Origin: Collinsella ureilytica
GTDB taxonomy: Bacteria > Actinomycetota > Coriobacteriia > Coriobacteriales > Coriobacteriaceae
DNA: 64,000 nt
Direction of reading: 5' to 3'
Assembly (NCBI RefSeq): GCF_019795105.1
Contig: NZ_JAIMFO010000006.1
Location: 293,511 to 357,510, forward strand
Shown here: one piece after another, positions 34,792 to 43,326 of the stretch
Layout: the number at the start of each line of letters is the position of its first letter
How positions within the stretch are numbered: the first letter of the stretch is position 1
Program-made: the position numbers and the translations under genes
The notes under the pieces: model-generated
What the model was told of the DNA's origin: nothing
Seen by the model: the letters and a program-made list of their open reading frames with translations, nothing else
Database searches by the model: none

Positions 34792-35390
34792 CGTCGGGAA
34801 AAGGCAACGCTTGGATTTGCTTTCTTAATAACAGCCTGCAGTTCTGCCAACAATCTCATGGTTTGTTTGTCTGGCATGCCTGATGAAATTCGATCATCGG
34901 TATAACGCCACCAGTTACCATCGGCTGTTTCAAAAACGATGCTCGGCGGGTTAAAAAGAGCAAGCTTGGGATACACCCGGGCAAGGTCGGAAAATGCGAT
35001 ATCTAAGAGCGGCTTGGGAGTTTTCGCCTGCGACTCAGGATCTTGTGCTCGTTGCTCGGACGTCAGCACCTGTGGCTTGCAAGCTTGTGCTCGCTGAGTG
35101 GAAGCTTGTGGTCGTTGCTCGGGTTCCTGTGCTTGCGGCTCGGGATCTTGTGTTCGCTGCTCGGATGTTTTCGCCTGCGACTCGGAATGCTGCGTGTGCA
35201 GCACAGGAGCTTTTGCTGCAGCCTCAGAATTCTGCGCCAGCTCCTCAGTAGGGGGTACAGCATCGTCTGCGGCATACAGTCGAATCCCGCTCTTTGAAAT
35301 AACGCCAGTAACGCGGGTTCCGACTCGCTCATTTCCCAAATAGAGCGTACCAGTAGAGCGAATGAGGACGTTATCAGCAGTTTTGTTCAT
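34788..35390 (-). CDS. Unknown protein with Gln/Glu-rich internal repeats
   Basis: The ATG at 35390 has GGAAGGCGG upstream on the minus strand. The 200-residue protein has two conserved-looking ends: residues 1-48, with TGTLYLGNERVGTRVTGV, and about 125-200, with WWRYTDDRISSGMPDKQTM. Between them is a repeat region (about 60-125) built from degenerate units of roughly ten residues of the type EQRAQDPESQA. No signal peptide or transmembrane helix is present, so it is probably cytoplasmic. No family is recognised. It is convergent with and overlaps the preceding gene by 4 bases. Confidence 0.65.
   Translation of the reverse strand: MNKTADNVLIRSTGTLYLGNERVGTRVTGVISKSGIRLYAADDAVPPTEELAQNSEAAAKAPVLHTQHSESQAKTSEQRTQDPEPQAQEPEQRPQASTQRAQACKPQVLTSEQRAQDPESQAKTPKPLLDIAFSDLARVYPKLALFNPPSIVFETADGNWWRYTDDRISSGMPDKQTMRLLAELQAVIKKANPSVAFSRR
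35018..35190. repeat. Imperfect short repeats inside the gene at 34788-35390
   Basis: The DNA contains units of about 30 bp based on GCTCGG/GATCTTGTGCTCGTT, with GTTTTCGCCTGCGACTC at both ends of the array (35019 and near 35167). They encode the Gln/Glu-rich decapeptide-like repeats. Such arrays are prone to length change. Confidence 0.6.
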
Positions 35391-35483
35391 CTGAGCCGCC
35401 TTCCACCCTGCATCTGTGCGTTTGAACGTTCATAGCAGGGTATAATAGTACCCGACTGTTTCAGTTCGCTTAGAGGAGGATAC

Positions 35484-35858
35484 ATGGGTAAGGGTCTGGG
35501 ATTTTTTGCCGGAACCATTTTGGGAGCTGCGGCCGGCACGGTAATCGGGATCATGATTGCCCCTCGTTCGGGCGCTGAGACGCGTGCAATGGCTGCAGAC
35601 ATGGCCAATGATGCGTGGGATTCCGCTCAAGATATGTATGAGCAAGGTGTTGAGGCTGCACGAGCTGCAGCTGAGGACTTAGGCCCTATGGTTGATGCTA
35701 CAACCGATGAGCTGCGTGCTAAGGTCGATCTCGCACGTGAGCGTATGGATCAGCTTCGTGAGCAGTTAAACGATGCCATCGCTACGGGAGACATTAAGTC
35801 TGCCGCTGAGGTGTTGGTTGATGGCAGCTCAGATGAGCAGGCTACTAACGAGAGCTAA
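35484..35858 (+). CDS. YtxH-family protein
   Basis: A 124-residue protein with an N-terminal glycine-rich hydrophobic helix (about 4-26, GFFAGTILGAAAGTVIGIM) followed by APRSGAETR, the YtxH hallmark, and then a long amphipathic Ala/Glu-rich helical region. It is probably membrane-attached and is often stress-related in Gram-positive bacteria. GAGGAGG lies 7 bases upstream of the ATG. Its stop TAA overlaps the ATG of the next gene, which gives translational coupling. Confidence 0.8.
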   Translation: MGKGLGFFAGTILGAAAGTVIGIMIAPRSGAETRAMAADMANDAWDSAQDMYEQGVEAARAAAEDLGPMVDATTDELRAKVDLARERMDQLREQLNDAIATGDIKSAAEVLVDGSSDEQATNES

Positions 35859-36607
35859 TGCACGTCTCTGATTTCCAGGGCGTTCGCCTCTATCGGCTGG
35901 CTCCCGAGGGAAAACAGCATACGCGTGATGGAAGACAGCGCCGGCCAAAGCGGCTCGGCAAGATCCATTTTCCGGTGTTTTCTCCCGATGGAAAGCGCCT
36001 CGTGGGCTTTATGGTCAGCCGACCCGATGTGGTTGGTATGATCAAGCAGGCCGATCTTTTTGTGGCTCTTGATCGGGTGCGTGTCCACGATGATCTCTTA
36101 GTTATTCCTGCTGACCGTGAAGCTATGGGCACGCCTGCTGCAAAGCGCCTCGGTGTTTCGCTCGATAGCTGCTTGATCTGGACGGGCATGGATGTGCGCA
36201 GCGTCTCTGGTGAGTCGCTGGGCTACTGTAAAGACGCGGATTGCCATCCTAAGACTGGCGAAGTGCGGAGTTTTGTGGCAACGGCTGGATCTGCCTCGTC
36301 GGCGTTGGTGGGAGATATTGAGATTCCCGTCTCTCACCTCAAAGGGTATCGAGATGGTGCCATGATCGTGTCTGATGCTGCACTTGAGCTTGAGTTTTCT
36401 GGTGGCGCTGCTGCGCGAGCAGCTGAGGTCACCGCTCAGGTGAGCGCTGGGGTAAAAAAGGGTGCACGCGTCTTGGATGAGCAGGGCTCGCGTGCACTTG
36501 ATCAGGGGAGCCGGGCGTTGGGAAAACAGCTCGGCCGTACAAAAGGCATGTTTGGTGCCTTTATGAGTGAGTATAAGAAGGCCTCGCGCTCAGATGAGAC
36601 CTCCTAG
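35858..36607 (+). CDS. PRC-barrel-like protein
   Basis: The ATG overlaps the stop of the YtxH gene. The 249 residues look like two PRC-barrel-type beta units (about 1-90 and 95-175): GKIHFPVFSPDGKRLVGFMV and GESLGYCKDADCHPKTGEV have the residue pattern of that fold. A third part (about 185-249) is Ala/Arg-rich and helical, with the near repeat QGSRALDQGSRALGKQ. There is no membrane segment. PRC-barrel domains often mediate protein or RNA contacts near membranes; with YtxH this may form a small envelope-associated complex, which is inferred. Confidence 0.65.
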   Translation: MHVSDFQGVRLYRLAPEGKQHTRDGRQRRPKRLGKIHFPVFSPDGKRLVGFMVSRPDVVGMIKQADLFVALDRVRVHDDLLVIPADREAMGTPAAKRLGVSLDSCLIWTGMDVRSVSGESLGYCKDADCHPKTGEVRSFVATAGSASSALVGDIEIPVSHLKGYRDGAMIVSDAALELEFSGGAAARAAEVTAQVSAGVKKGARVLDEQGSRALDQGSRALGKQLGRTKGMFGAFMSEYKKASRSDETS

Positions 36608-36697
36608 CGCTCTGTCAAGCGTTGAGTGTATGCGCTGAGTGGTAGCCTTGACTTGGTGAGTTTTGAGCCATCTGGCTCGGTGTATTTTGGAGTAAGC

Positions 36698-38095
36698 GTG
36701 CCGCAGTACACAACCTCGTTTTCGTCGAAGCGCCGCCGTCCTCGGATGCGCAAGGCTCCTGGCGGGGTTTTGCCACGGGCGACGGCTCGTCGTCAGCGTA
36801 AACCCGGGGCAATGTATCTGCGTAGATCGCAAGGCTTTGGCAAGCGCTCAGGTCGTGGGCGTCTGGGGCGCAGAAATGATCGCAGGCCCTATGCCTTTAT
36901 TGCGGTGGGCTGTGCCTTCTTGGTGTTTCTCGCATCAATTCTTTGGTACGCCAATCGCAGCGTCAAAATTACCCTCAATGATGCTGAAGTGTCCGTGCCT
37001 ATTCATGCAGGTATTGAGCGGCTTATTCAAGATCGCAAACTTGAGCTAAAGCCGGGTCGTCTACTCGCAGTCGATGATTCGGTCATGAGTAAAGACGGCG
37101 GCGAGCCATATGCGGTGAGCTTGGATAAAAAGAAGCTCGATGCTAAAGAAATTGCTGAGCTCAAAATTGAAGGCGGAGAAAAGCTCACCATCAAAAATGG
37201 TGAGGATACCTATGAGGCGCACCAGGTACGTGCAACCGAAATCCCCCCACAAATATCTCTCAAAGGTACCGGCCCTATCCAGACCGTTAAAACCTGGGGA
37301 ATTGCTGGTAGAAGTGAGGTTTGGGTTGGCGAGCAATCGGGCCTTACGGTAGATAAGGGCGTGGTGCAAGAGCCGGTGAACTGTGTGATATCAGCACGGG
37401 GTGTTTCGCCGGCAAATGGTAAAAAGCTCGTTGCTCTTACCTTTGATAAGGGGCCGAGCGCGAGCACCGAGGCCATTGTTAAGCTGCTTAAAGAAGAAGA
37501 CGCGAAGGCAAGTTTTTTCCTCATTGGAGATAAGGTCTCCTCGCATGTCGCTGCTGTGGGTGCAATTGCAGAAGGTGGCAACGAAATTGGTGTGAATGGG
37601 GCCACCGGGGATGATCTTACCAAGCTCTCTGGCGATGATCTGCGCTCATCTTTAAGCCGCAGTTTTGATGCGGTAAAGGCAGCGGGTGGAGGAGAGACGG
37701 CGCTTGTGCGTCCACCGCTCAGTCGCTTTGACTTGCGTGAGTGGTCAGAAACCATGGATCTGGTAGGATCGGTTGTCACCTGGAGTGTAGACTCGGGAGA
37801 CTGGATGCTACCAGGAGCGGATCGGATAGCAGATACCGTGGTAAAAACGGTGAACACCGGCAATATCGTGGTTCTTTCTGATACAGACGCTACAGGGAAG
37901 CAGACCTTAGAGGCATTGCCTCAAATAATTCGCCGACTTAAAGATGAAGGTTATGAGCTGGTTACATTAAGCGAGCTCATAGCAAGTGATCCTGATATGG
38001 CTAAGGAAGTTTCACTCAAACGACAGACCCCTCCAAAGGGCTGGGTTTTACCGCAAGTTCCTGCCCCAGCTGAGTCTCAAAAGGATGAAAGCTAG
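36698..38095 (+). CDS. Degenerate polysaccharide deacetylase-like protein (likely inactive)
   Basis: GTG 36698 has GGAG 5 bases upstream; the frame is open earlier but without an initiation site. The 465-residue protein has a basic N-terminus, one transmembrane helix (about 65-90), an outside beta-rich region and a C-terminal NodB fold. The catalytic motifs are damaged: TFDKGPS (D250, K251 for the second Asp), no H-x3-H metal site (GVNGATGDD there), RPPL for RxPY, and VVLSD where active enzymes have LMHD. Only WSVDSGDW is kept. It is therefore probably a binding or regulatory pseudoenzyme. It lies 13 bases before an intact paralogue with the same architecture. Confidence 0.85.
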   Translation: MPQYTTSFSSKRRRPRMRKAPGGVLPRATARRQRKPGAMYLRRSQGFGKRSGRGRLGRRNDRRPYAFIAVGCAFLVFLASILWYANRSVKITLNDAEVSVPIHAGIERLIQDRKLELKPGRLLAVDDSVMSKDGGEPYAVSLDKKKLDAKEIAELKIEGGEKLTIKNGEDTYEAHQVRATEIPPQISLKGTGPIQTVKTWGIAGRSEVWVGEQSGLTVDKGVVQEPVNCVISARGVSPANGKKLVALTFDKGPSASTEAIVKLLKEEDAKASFFLIGDKVSSHVAAVGAIAEGGNEIGVNGATGDDLTKLSGDDLRSSLSRSFDAVKAAGGGETALVRPPLSRFDLREWSETMDLVGSVVTWSVDSGDWMLPGADRIADTVVKTVNTGNIVVLSDTDATGKQTLEALPQIIRRLKDEGYELVTLSELIASDPDMAKEVSLKRQTPPKGWVLPQVPAPAESQKDES

Positions 38096-38108
38096 AGGTG
38101 ATAGTGGC

Positions 38109-39770
38109 ATGACTGAGGAAGATCACAGGATCACAGACCCGGCTCTGCCACGTGTCGGTCAAACAAATGAAGAAGCTCAACCGCAGCAGGTAGATACCGC
38201 TCGGGCTGCTCATAACGATAGAGCTGCTGGAACTGAGCGTGTGGAGCAACCGCATGCTCATCAACCGGCACCCGCCCAGCATGGCCAGACTCCGGTACCT
38301 GCCCAGCACAACCACCGTCCGGCATCTGCCCAACATGGTCAGACTCCGCATTTTCGTCCGGCTCCAAAAGGAGAAGCGCACACGCAGGTACCCCACCAGA
38401 TGTCCGCACATCGTTCGGCTTCCGGGAAGGCTTCTGGGAAGGATCCTGGTTCTGGCAAGAGATTTCAGTCGGTGCCTACAATTGGGAGCGGGCAGCGCCG
38501 TGGCAAAAAGAGTGCACTGAAGCCCCTCAAGCGCCGTTCACCCTATGGATCCTTGCGCAAAAAGAATGTGAGCCGCAAAGATGCGATCGCCGCTGCAAGC
38601 ATTGGTCTTGCTGCCGTGCTCGGACTCGGTGGCGTTGGCAGCTGGTGGGCATTTTGGCGCTCAATTCGCTTTACTGTCAATGGGAAATCTGTTTCCGCTC
38701 GCGTGGGTACCCCGCTTGCTCAGATGCTTCATGATCATGATTATTTTGGCGCAAAACCAGGACCTTTGAAGTCGGTAGGGGGCGCCCTGTTAGATGAGAC
38801 GGGCGGCCCGAGATGCTCGGTTACCATTGACGGATCTGATGTGCCGTTCTCAGAGCTGAGTACGTACAAGGTTGCCTCTGGGGCAAGTATTACGGTTTCT
38901 GATGGCGCAGAGGGTACCGAGGAGTATACGGAAGAAAAAGTCGCCATTCAGCCGGTGGCTGAGATGCAGCGCGGTGGTGCCATCCAGTATGTGGCACAAT
39001 GGGGCAAACCCGGGGAGAAGCTGGTCAGGACGGGTAAAACCTCTGGTGAGGTCGTTGATCATGAGATTTTGACCGAAGTGCAAAACATGGTAGTGGCATC
39101 TAAGAGTTGCGTGCCTGAGGATGGCGGCAAGTACATGGCGCTGACCTTTGATGATGGACCGAGCTCCTTTACTCCGCAGATCCTGGATATTTTGAAGGAG
39201 AAAGGCGTTAAGGCGACATTCTTTAACTTGGGTAACAATGTAGATGCTCATCCTGAGCTGACTCGTCGTGTACATGATGAGGGGCACCAGTTAGCCAGCC
39301 ACTCAACCACGCATCCAGTTATGACTAAGCTGGATCGTGATGCTATGCGCAAGGAACTTACCTCGGTTGCACAAAGTCTCAAGGAGAGCGCCGGCGTTGA
39401 TGTGCAGATGCTGCGTGCACCCTATGGCGCTTACGACCTTAATTGCTGGCTGCAAACAAACGATCTTATTTCTTGCAATGTCTTGTGGAATATCGATACC
39501 CTCGACTGGAAGCGCCCGGGAGCAGACAAGATTGTGCAGTCGGTGCTTGCTGGTGCCAACAACGGAGCAATTGCTCTCATGCACGACGGCGGAGGCGAGC
39601 GTAGCCAAGACATAGAGGCGCTACCAAAAATTATCGATGGTCTTCGCGAGGCCGGTTATGAGCTGGTTACCGTTCAAGAACTCATGAAGCTCGATGGCGG
39701 TTTTCCTGAGGATGTAGTTAAAGGAAGCGTAAAGCCTCCAAAAGACGCTGTGATTCCTGAGCACGCTTAG
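38109..39770 (+). CDS. Membrane-anchored polysaccharide (peptidoglycan) deacetylase
   Basis: ATG 38109 follows AGAGGTGATAGTGGC. The 553 residues contain a long polar N-terminus (about 1-155, rich in His, Gln, Pro, with HGQTP repeats), a transmembrane helix near 158-182, an outside domain like that of its neighbour, and an active NodB domain. All motifs are intact: TFDDGPS (Asp348, Asp349), HSTTH (His398, His402), LRAPYG, WNIDTLDW and IALMHDGGG. It should remove acetyl groups from cell-wall glycan, a common means of lysozyme resistance. It is in one operon with the inactive paralogue. The substrate (GlcNAc or MurNAc) is not determined by the sequence. Confidence 0.92.
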   Translation: MTEEDHRITDPALPRVGQTNEEAQPQQVDTARAAHNDRAAGTERVEQPHAHQPAPAQHGQTPVPAQHNHRPASAQHGQTPHFRPAPKGEAHTQVPHQMSAHRSASGKASGKDPGSGKRFQSVPTIGSGQRRGKKSALKPLKRRSPYGSLRKKNVSRKDAIAAASIGLAAVLGLGGVGSWWAFWRSIRFTVNGKSVSARVGTPLAQMLHDHDYFGAKPGPLKSVGGALLDETGGPRCSVTIDGSDVPFSELSTYKVASGASITVSDGAEGTEEYTEEKVAIQPVAEMQRGGAIQYVAQWGKPGEKLVRTGKTSGEVVDHEILTEVQNMVVASKSCVPEDGGKYMALTFDDGPSSFTPQILDILKEKGVKATFFNLGNNVDAHPELTRRVHDEGHQLASHSTTHPVMTKLDRDAMRKELTSVAQSLKESAGVDVQMLRAPYGAYDLNCWLQTNDLISCNVLWNIDTLDWKRPGADKIVQSVLAGANNGAIALMHDGGGERSQDIEALPKIIDGLREAGYELVTVQELMKLDGGFPEDVVKGSVKPPKDAVIPEHA

Positions 39771-40147
39771 GGGCGCTGCAAGGGCGTGGCTTCTGTAGCC
39801 ACCTTGCTCGTTTGCGCTATTCCATGGACTCATTCATGCAGTGTCGGTGTGTCAGAGTTGGTGGAGCGCTGCGCGCAGTGCAGTCGCTTTGCTCTGTGCT
39901 ACATGCGCTCAAAACAAGTCGGTCACCAAGGGAGGTCAAAGAGCTCTCTTCATCGGCGCAGCTGCTGTGATCATGAGTGGAGATGATATAGTTATTTATC
40001 AGCGCACGTTCACAAGCGCGCGCAATCTGGCATGTATCGTGCTGGAGCACTGTTTGGAATCGAGATCCGAGTTGTCGTTTGCCAAGACGCATCAAAGGTG
40101 GTGCTTGCATCTTGTGTACACGTCGCCCGGCTGTGCAAAGGATCGCC
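39771..40147 (+). other. Long leader/intergenic region before the MgtE-like gene
   Basis: No gene is supported in 377 bases. A hairpin GTGGCT-TCTGT-AGCCAC (39786-39802) just after the deacetylase may be its weak terminator. The rest could be a long 5' leader of the MgtE-like gene. I looked for the M-box magnesium riboswitch core and did not recognise it. Confidence 0.45.
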
Positions 40148-41995
40148 ATGAACTACCTCTCCGAGCTGCTCGGCATACCAGTTATTGATTCAGCTGGTGA
40201 GCGTATCGGTGTTGCAAATGACCTCGGGATTGCTACCGGCGAGGTCTTTCCACATGTGACATCTCTTGCCTTTTTAGGCCCGGGTAAGACTCCCTTCATG
40301 ATCAGTTGGCGCAAATACGTTGACCATGTTGGAGACGATGGGGTCTACCTTAATCGCCCAGCAACAGACATCCGCTTTTCGTATCTGCAGCCCACTGAAG
40401 TATTGCTTTCGCGAGACATCATGAATAAGCAGATCGTGGATACACAAGGGCTCAAGGTAGTTCGCGTAAACGATATTAAGCTTTCAAGTTCAGGCGAAAA
40501 CCAGCTCCGTCTTCTTGGCGCTGAGGTGGGTGTCCGCGGCCTGTTGCGTGCTTTTCATCCTCTACTTGAGCGCTTTGTAGTCCGCATTGCGCAAGCGGTA
40601 GGCCATCCTTTGTCTGAGGAGATCATTGCCTGGAGCTATATGGATTTGCTTGAGCGGAGTACCAAGCATCTTAAGCTTTCGGTTTCTCATAAAACCTTGG
40701 GCGAGCTGCATCCAGCAGATATTGCAGACATTATCGAACGGTTGAATCCTCGCCTGCGCGGCCAGGTCTTTAATCAGCTCGATGTTGCACAGGCAGCAGA
40801 GGCTATCTCTGAGTTGGATGATGACGAGCTGCGCTCAGAGATGTTTGAAGGTCTTTCAGACACAGATGCATCCTCCATGTTGGCGCTCATGGATCCTGAT
40901 GATGCAGCTGCCTTAATTGATGAGCTGGACTACAGTAAGGCAGAAAAACTAATGCATTTGATGGGCGTGAAAGAGGAAGCAGCTATCCGAACGCTTTTGG
41001 GTTATGCAGAGGATACGGCTGGCCGCATTATGACCTCGGAGTTTGTATCACTTCCCGAGACTGCCACAGCAGCGGATGCGGTGGAGGCAATACGTGCTCT
41101 CGACGAAGATTTTGAGAGCTTCTACTACGTATATACCGAAGATGCTTCAGGCGTGCTTTCAGGCGTGCTTTCGCTTCGCCGTCTCATTGTTGCTGAGTCT
41201 ACAGTACAGCTTCGTGATCTCTGTCATCGTGAGGTGATTTGGGTAGCACCCTCGCTGGATCAGGAGGAAGTTGCCGAGGAGATGGCTAAGTACAACCTGG
41301 CTTCCATTCCGGTTTGTGATGAGAACCAGCGGATTTTAGGCGTGGTGACCGTGGATGACGCGATGGACGTCATGATTGAAGAGCACGCGAAGGATCTGCA
41401 TATTGCTGGCGTTGGAGCCGGAGATTCTACAACAAAAGAGAGCTCTCATGCACTCACCTGGTTTGCTCAGCGTCAGTATTGGCTTGTCGTCTGGGCAATA
41501 GCTTCTGCCGCCATAGCCTCAGTGCTTACTGCAGCAGGCGTCCGAGTGCCCTTGATTATTTATCCGATGGCTTTTATGCCGGTGTGCTTACTGGGCGCTG
41601 CACGCATGGTGTCTTTTGTTAAGAATTATTTCTTGGAGTATGTCCAGCCCGAGGATGACTCTAAGCCCTACCTTGGGTTTTTAGTGCAAAACATTGTGGT
41701 TGGCGTAATTGTTGCTGGAGTTATTGAGCTTTGCGCACAGTTGGTGGGAACTACTGCCTTTGCAGACCAAACCACCCTCGATGCCCTGGCTTTTTATCGC
41801 TGTGCCCGAATTGCCTCTGCCGTGATTTTGGGGACATATATTAGCTCGGTTGTGTATCTCAAGATTTTGTTCTGGCGTGATGAACACGATTTGAATAGCT
41901 CGGGAACATCGCTTTCTGCTTCTGCTACCTTAATTGCCGCCGGAGCCTTCTCTGTTGCTTCCGCGCTTGCGCTCATAGCGATTGCAGGGGTGTAA
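40148..41995 (+). CDS. MgtE-like sensor protein with atypical membrane domain
   Basis: ATG 40148 (AAAGGA 6 bases upstream) gives 615 residues. Domains in order: two PRC-barrel-like units (about 1-80 and 88-170), an MgtE-N superhelical domain (LHPADIADIIERL, DPDDAAALIDEL; about 185-295), a CBS pair (GYAEDTAGRIMT to VVTVDDAMDVMI; about 298-430) and four or five transmembrane helices (about 460-615). In MgtE the first parts sense cytosolic Mg2+ and close the channel. The membrane part here lacks the GNxGxQ-type motif of the MgtE pore, so it may not itself conduct Mg2+. Its stop is 6 bases from the next ATG, and the two proteins probably act together. Confidence 0.8.
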   Translation: MNYLSELLGIPVIDSAGERIGVANDLGIATGEVFPHVTSLAFLGPGKTPFMISWRKYVDHVGDDGVYLNRPATDIRFSYLQPTEVLLSRDIMNKQIVDTQGLKVVRVNDIKLSSSGENQLRLLGAEVGVRGLLRAFHPLLERFVVRIAQAVGHPLSEEIIAWSYMDLLERSTKHLKLSVSHKTLGELHPADIADIIERLNPRLRGQVFNQLDVAQAAEAISELDDDELRSEMFEGLSDTDASSMLALMDPDDAAALIDELDYSKAEKLMHLMGVKEEAAIRTLLGYAEDTAGRIMTSEFVSLPETATAADAVEAIRALDEDFESFYYVYTEDASGVLSGVLSLRRLIVAESTVQLRDLCHREVIWVAPSLDQEEVAEEMAKYNLASIPVCDENQRILGVVTVDDAMDVMIEEHAKDLHIAGVGAGDSTTKESSHALTWFAQRQYWLVVWAIASAAIASVLTAAGVRVPLIIYPMAFMPVCLLGAARMVSFVKNYFLEYVQPEDDSKPYLGFLVQNIVVGVIVAGVIELCAQLVGTTAFADQTTLDALAFYRCARIASAVILGTYISSVVYLKILFWRDEHDLNSSGTSLSASATLIAAGAFSVASALALIAIAGV

Positions 41996-42001
41996 GGAGC
42001 C

Positions 42002-43243
42002 ATGACTGAAGGCACAAAGAGAAAGCTGACCATCGGGGCAATTCTTGGAGCTATGGGGCCGGGTCTTTTGGCTGCACTTTCGGGAAATGACGCTGGCGGC
42101 ATTGCAACGTATTCGAGTGCTGGAGCAGATTATGGCTACGGCATGCTTTGGATGCTACCGGTCATGACGATCCTTCTGATCATTGCTCAAGAGACGGCAG
42201 CTCGCTGTGGAACGGTAACGGGTAAAGGCTTTGCCTCGCTCATCCGTGAAAAGTTTGGCGTGCGTAAAAGTGCGGGTGCAATGTGTGCTCTGCTTATCTC
42301 AAATACAGCAGTGACCATTTCTGAGTTTGCAGGCATTGCCAGTGGTCTTGCTCTGTTTGGAGTGCCAGCAACAGTGTCGGTTCCACTCGCTGCACTTCTC
42401 GTATGGATGCTTACCATGTCTGGCAGTTTTCGGAGAATCGAGAAGATTCTTCTGCTCATCAGCTGCGTATTTGTGACATATATTGTGGCGGCATTTTTGG
42501 CAGGACCTGATTGGAGCGCGGTGGCTCATGCAACGGTGATTCCGGGTTTTCAGGCAGAACCCGCGTATGTGTCTCTAGTTGTAGCAACCATTGGTACGAC
42601 GATTGCGCCGTGGATGATCTTTTTAGCGCAAAGCAACGTGGTAGATAAGAATGCAGATGAGGCAGATCTGACGCTTCAGCGTATTGATGCAATTTCGGGC
42701 TCGGTTGTGGCAGATATTATTGCTTGGATCATTATTGTCACCACCGGCACGGTACTGTTTCCAGCAGGCGTTCGTGTGGCGGATGCGGCAGATGCTGCCC
42801 TGGCACTCGAGCCTATTGCCGGTCAATTCTCTACCGTGCTTTTCGCCGCTGGCCTGGTTGCTGCAAGCTTCTTGGCGGCTTGCGTGCTGCCCGGAGTTAC
42901 CTCAAGTGCGGTATGTGAGGCTTTTGGCTGGGAGCGCGGAGCAGATCGTAGCTGGAATGAGGCACCAATCTATCGGGGTCTCATTACGGCAGTGATTGCC
43001 GCCTCAGCGCTTTTGGTTATTATGCCTGGCGTTGATCTTTTTCAAATCATGATGGGTTCACAGGTTATTAATGGCGTCTTGCTACCAATTCTGCTGGTCT
43101 GCCAGGTGCTCATTGCCAAAGACGCGCACATTATGGGCAAGTACCGCAACGGCCGTATTTGGACAGCAATTACCTGGATCATGATTGTTCTGATCACGAT
43201 TTTAACGGTGGTAATGTTTGCCTTGCAGGCTATGGGCTACTAG
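42002..43243 (+). CDS. NRAMP-related divalent metal transporter
   Basis: A 413-residue transporter with about eleven helices. The TM1 motif reads SGNDAGGIATYS (about 28-39) where Mn2+/Fe2+ NRAMPs have DPGN. In TM6 the usual M-P-H is A-P-W (Ala202-Pro203-Trp204). That methionine is known to favour transition metals and reject Mg2+ and Ca2+; NRAMP-related magnesium transporters lack it. With an MgtE-like sensor translated just before it, from a ribosome-binding site TAAGGAG that overlaps that gene's stop, magnesium is the more likely substrate. This is inference; transport of other divalent ions remains possible. Confidence 0.87.
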   Translation: MTEGTKRKLTIGAILGAMGPGLLAALSGNDAGGIATYSSAGADYGYGMLWMLPVMTILLIIAQETAARCGTVTGKGFASLIREKFGVRKSAGAMCALLISNTAVTISEFAGIASGLALFGVPATVSVPLAALLVWMLTMSGSFRRIEKILLLISCVFVTYIVAAFLAGPDWSAVAHATVIPGFQAEPAYVSLVVATIGTTIAPWMIFLAQSNVVDKNADEADLTLQRIDAISGSVVADIIAWIIIVTTGTVLFPAGVRVADAADAALALEPIAGQFSTVLFAAGLVAASFLAACVLPGVTSSAVCEAFGWERGADRSWNEAPIYRGLITAVIAASALLVIMPGVDLFQIMMGSQVINGVLLPILLVCQVLIAKDAHIMGKYRNGRIWTAITWIMIVLITILTVVMFALQAMGY

Positions 43244-43326
43244 CGACGGTGGGCGCGAAGCCAATAGAGGCCAGCGCCCAAACCGCAAGAAATAGCTAGG
43301 ATCAGCAGGAGACTTATTTGATCCAC
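43240..43326 (-). CDS. Possible 28-residue single-helix membrane peptide
   Basis: On the minus strand a GTG at 43326 opens a 28-codon frame that reads a polar start, one continuous hydrophobic helix (LLLILAISCGLGAGLYWL) and a basic end RAHRR, a classic small membrane-protein pattern. AGGGA lies 2-3 bases before the GTG, too close to be ideal. It overlaps the last codons of the TetR gene and the stop codon of the convergent NRAMP gene, so chance cannot be excluded. It would be co-expressed with TetR. Confidence 0.3.
   Translation of the reverse strand: MDQISLLLILAISCGLGAGLYWLRAHRR

Noticed and set aside
42002-43243. Classical manganese transporter MntH
   Set aside because: DPGN and the MPH methionine are replaced, and the partner is a magnesium-type sensor.
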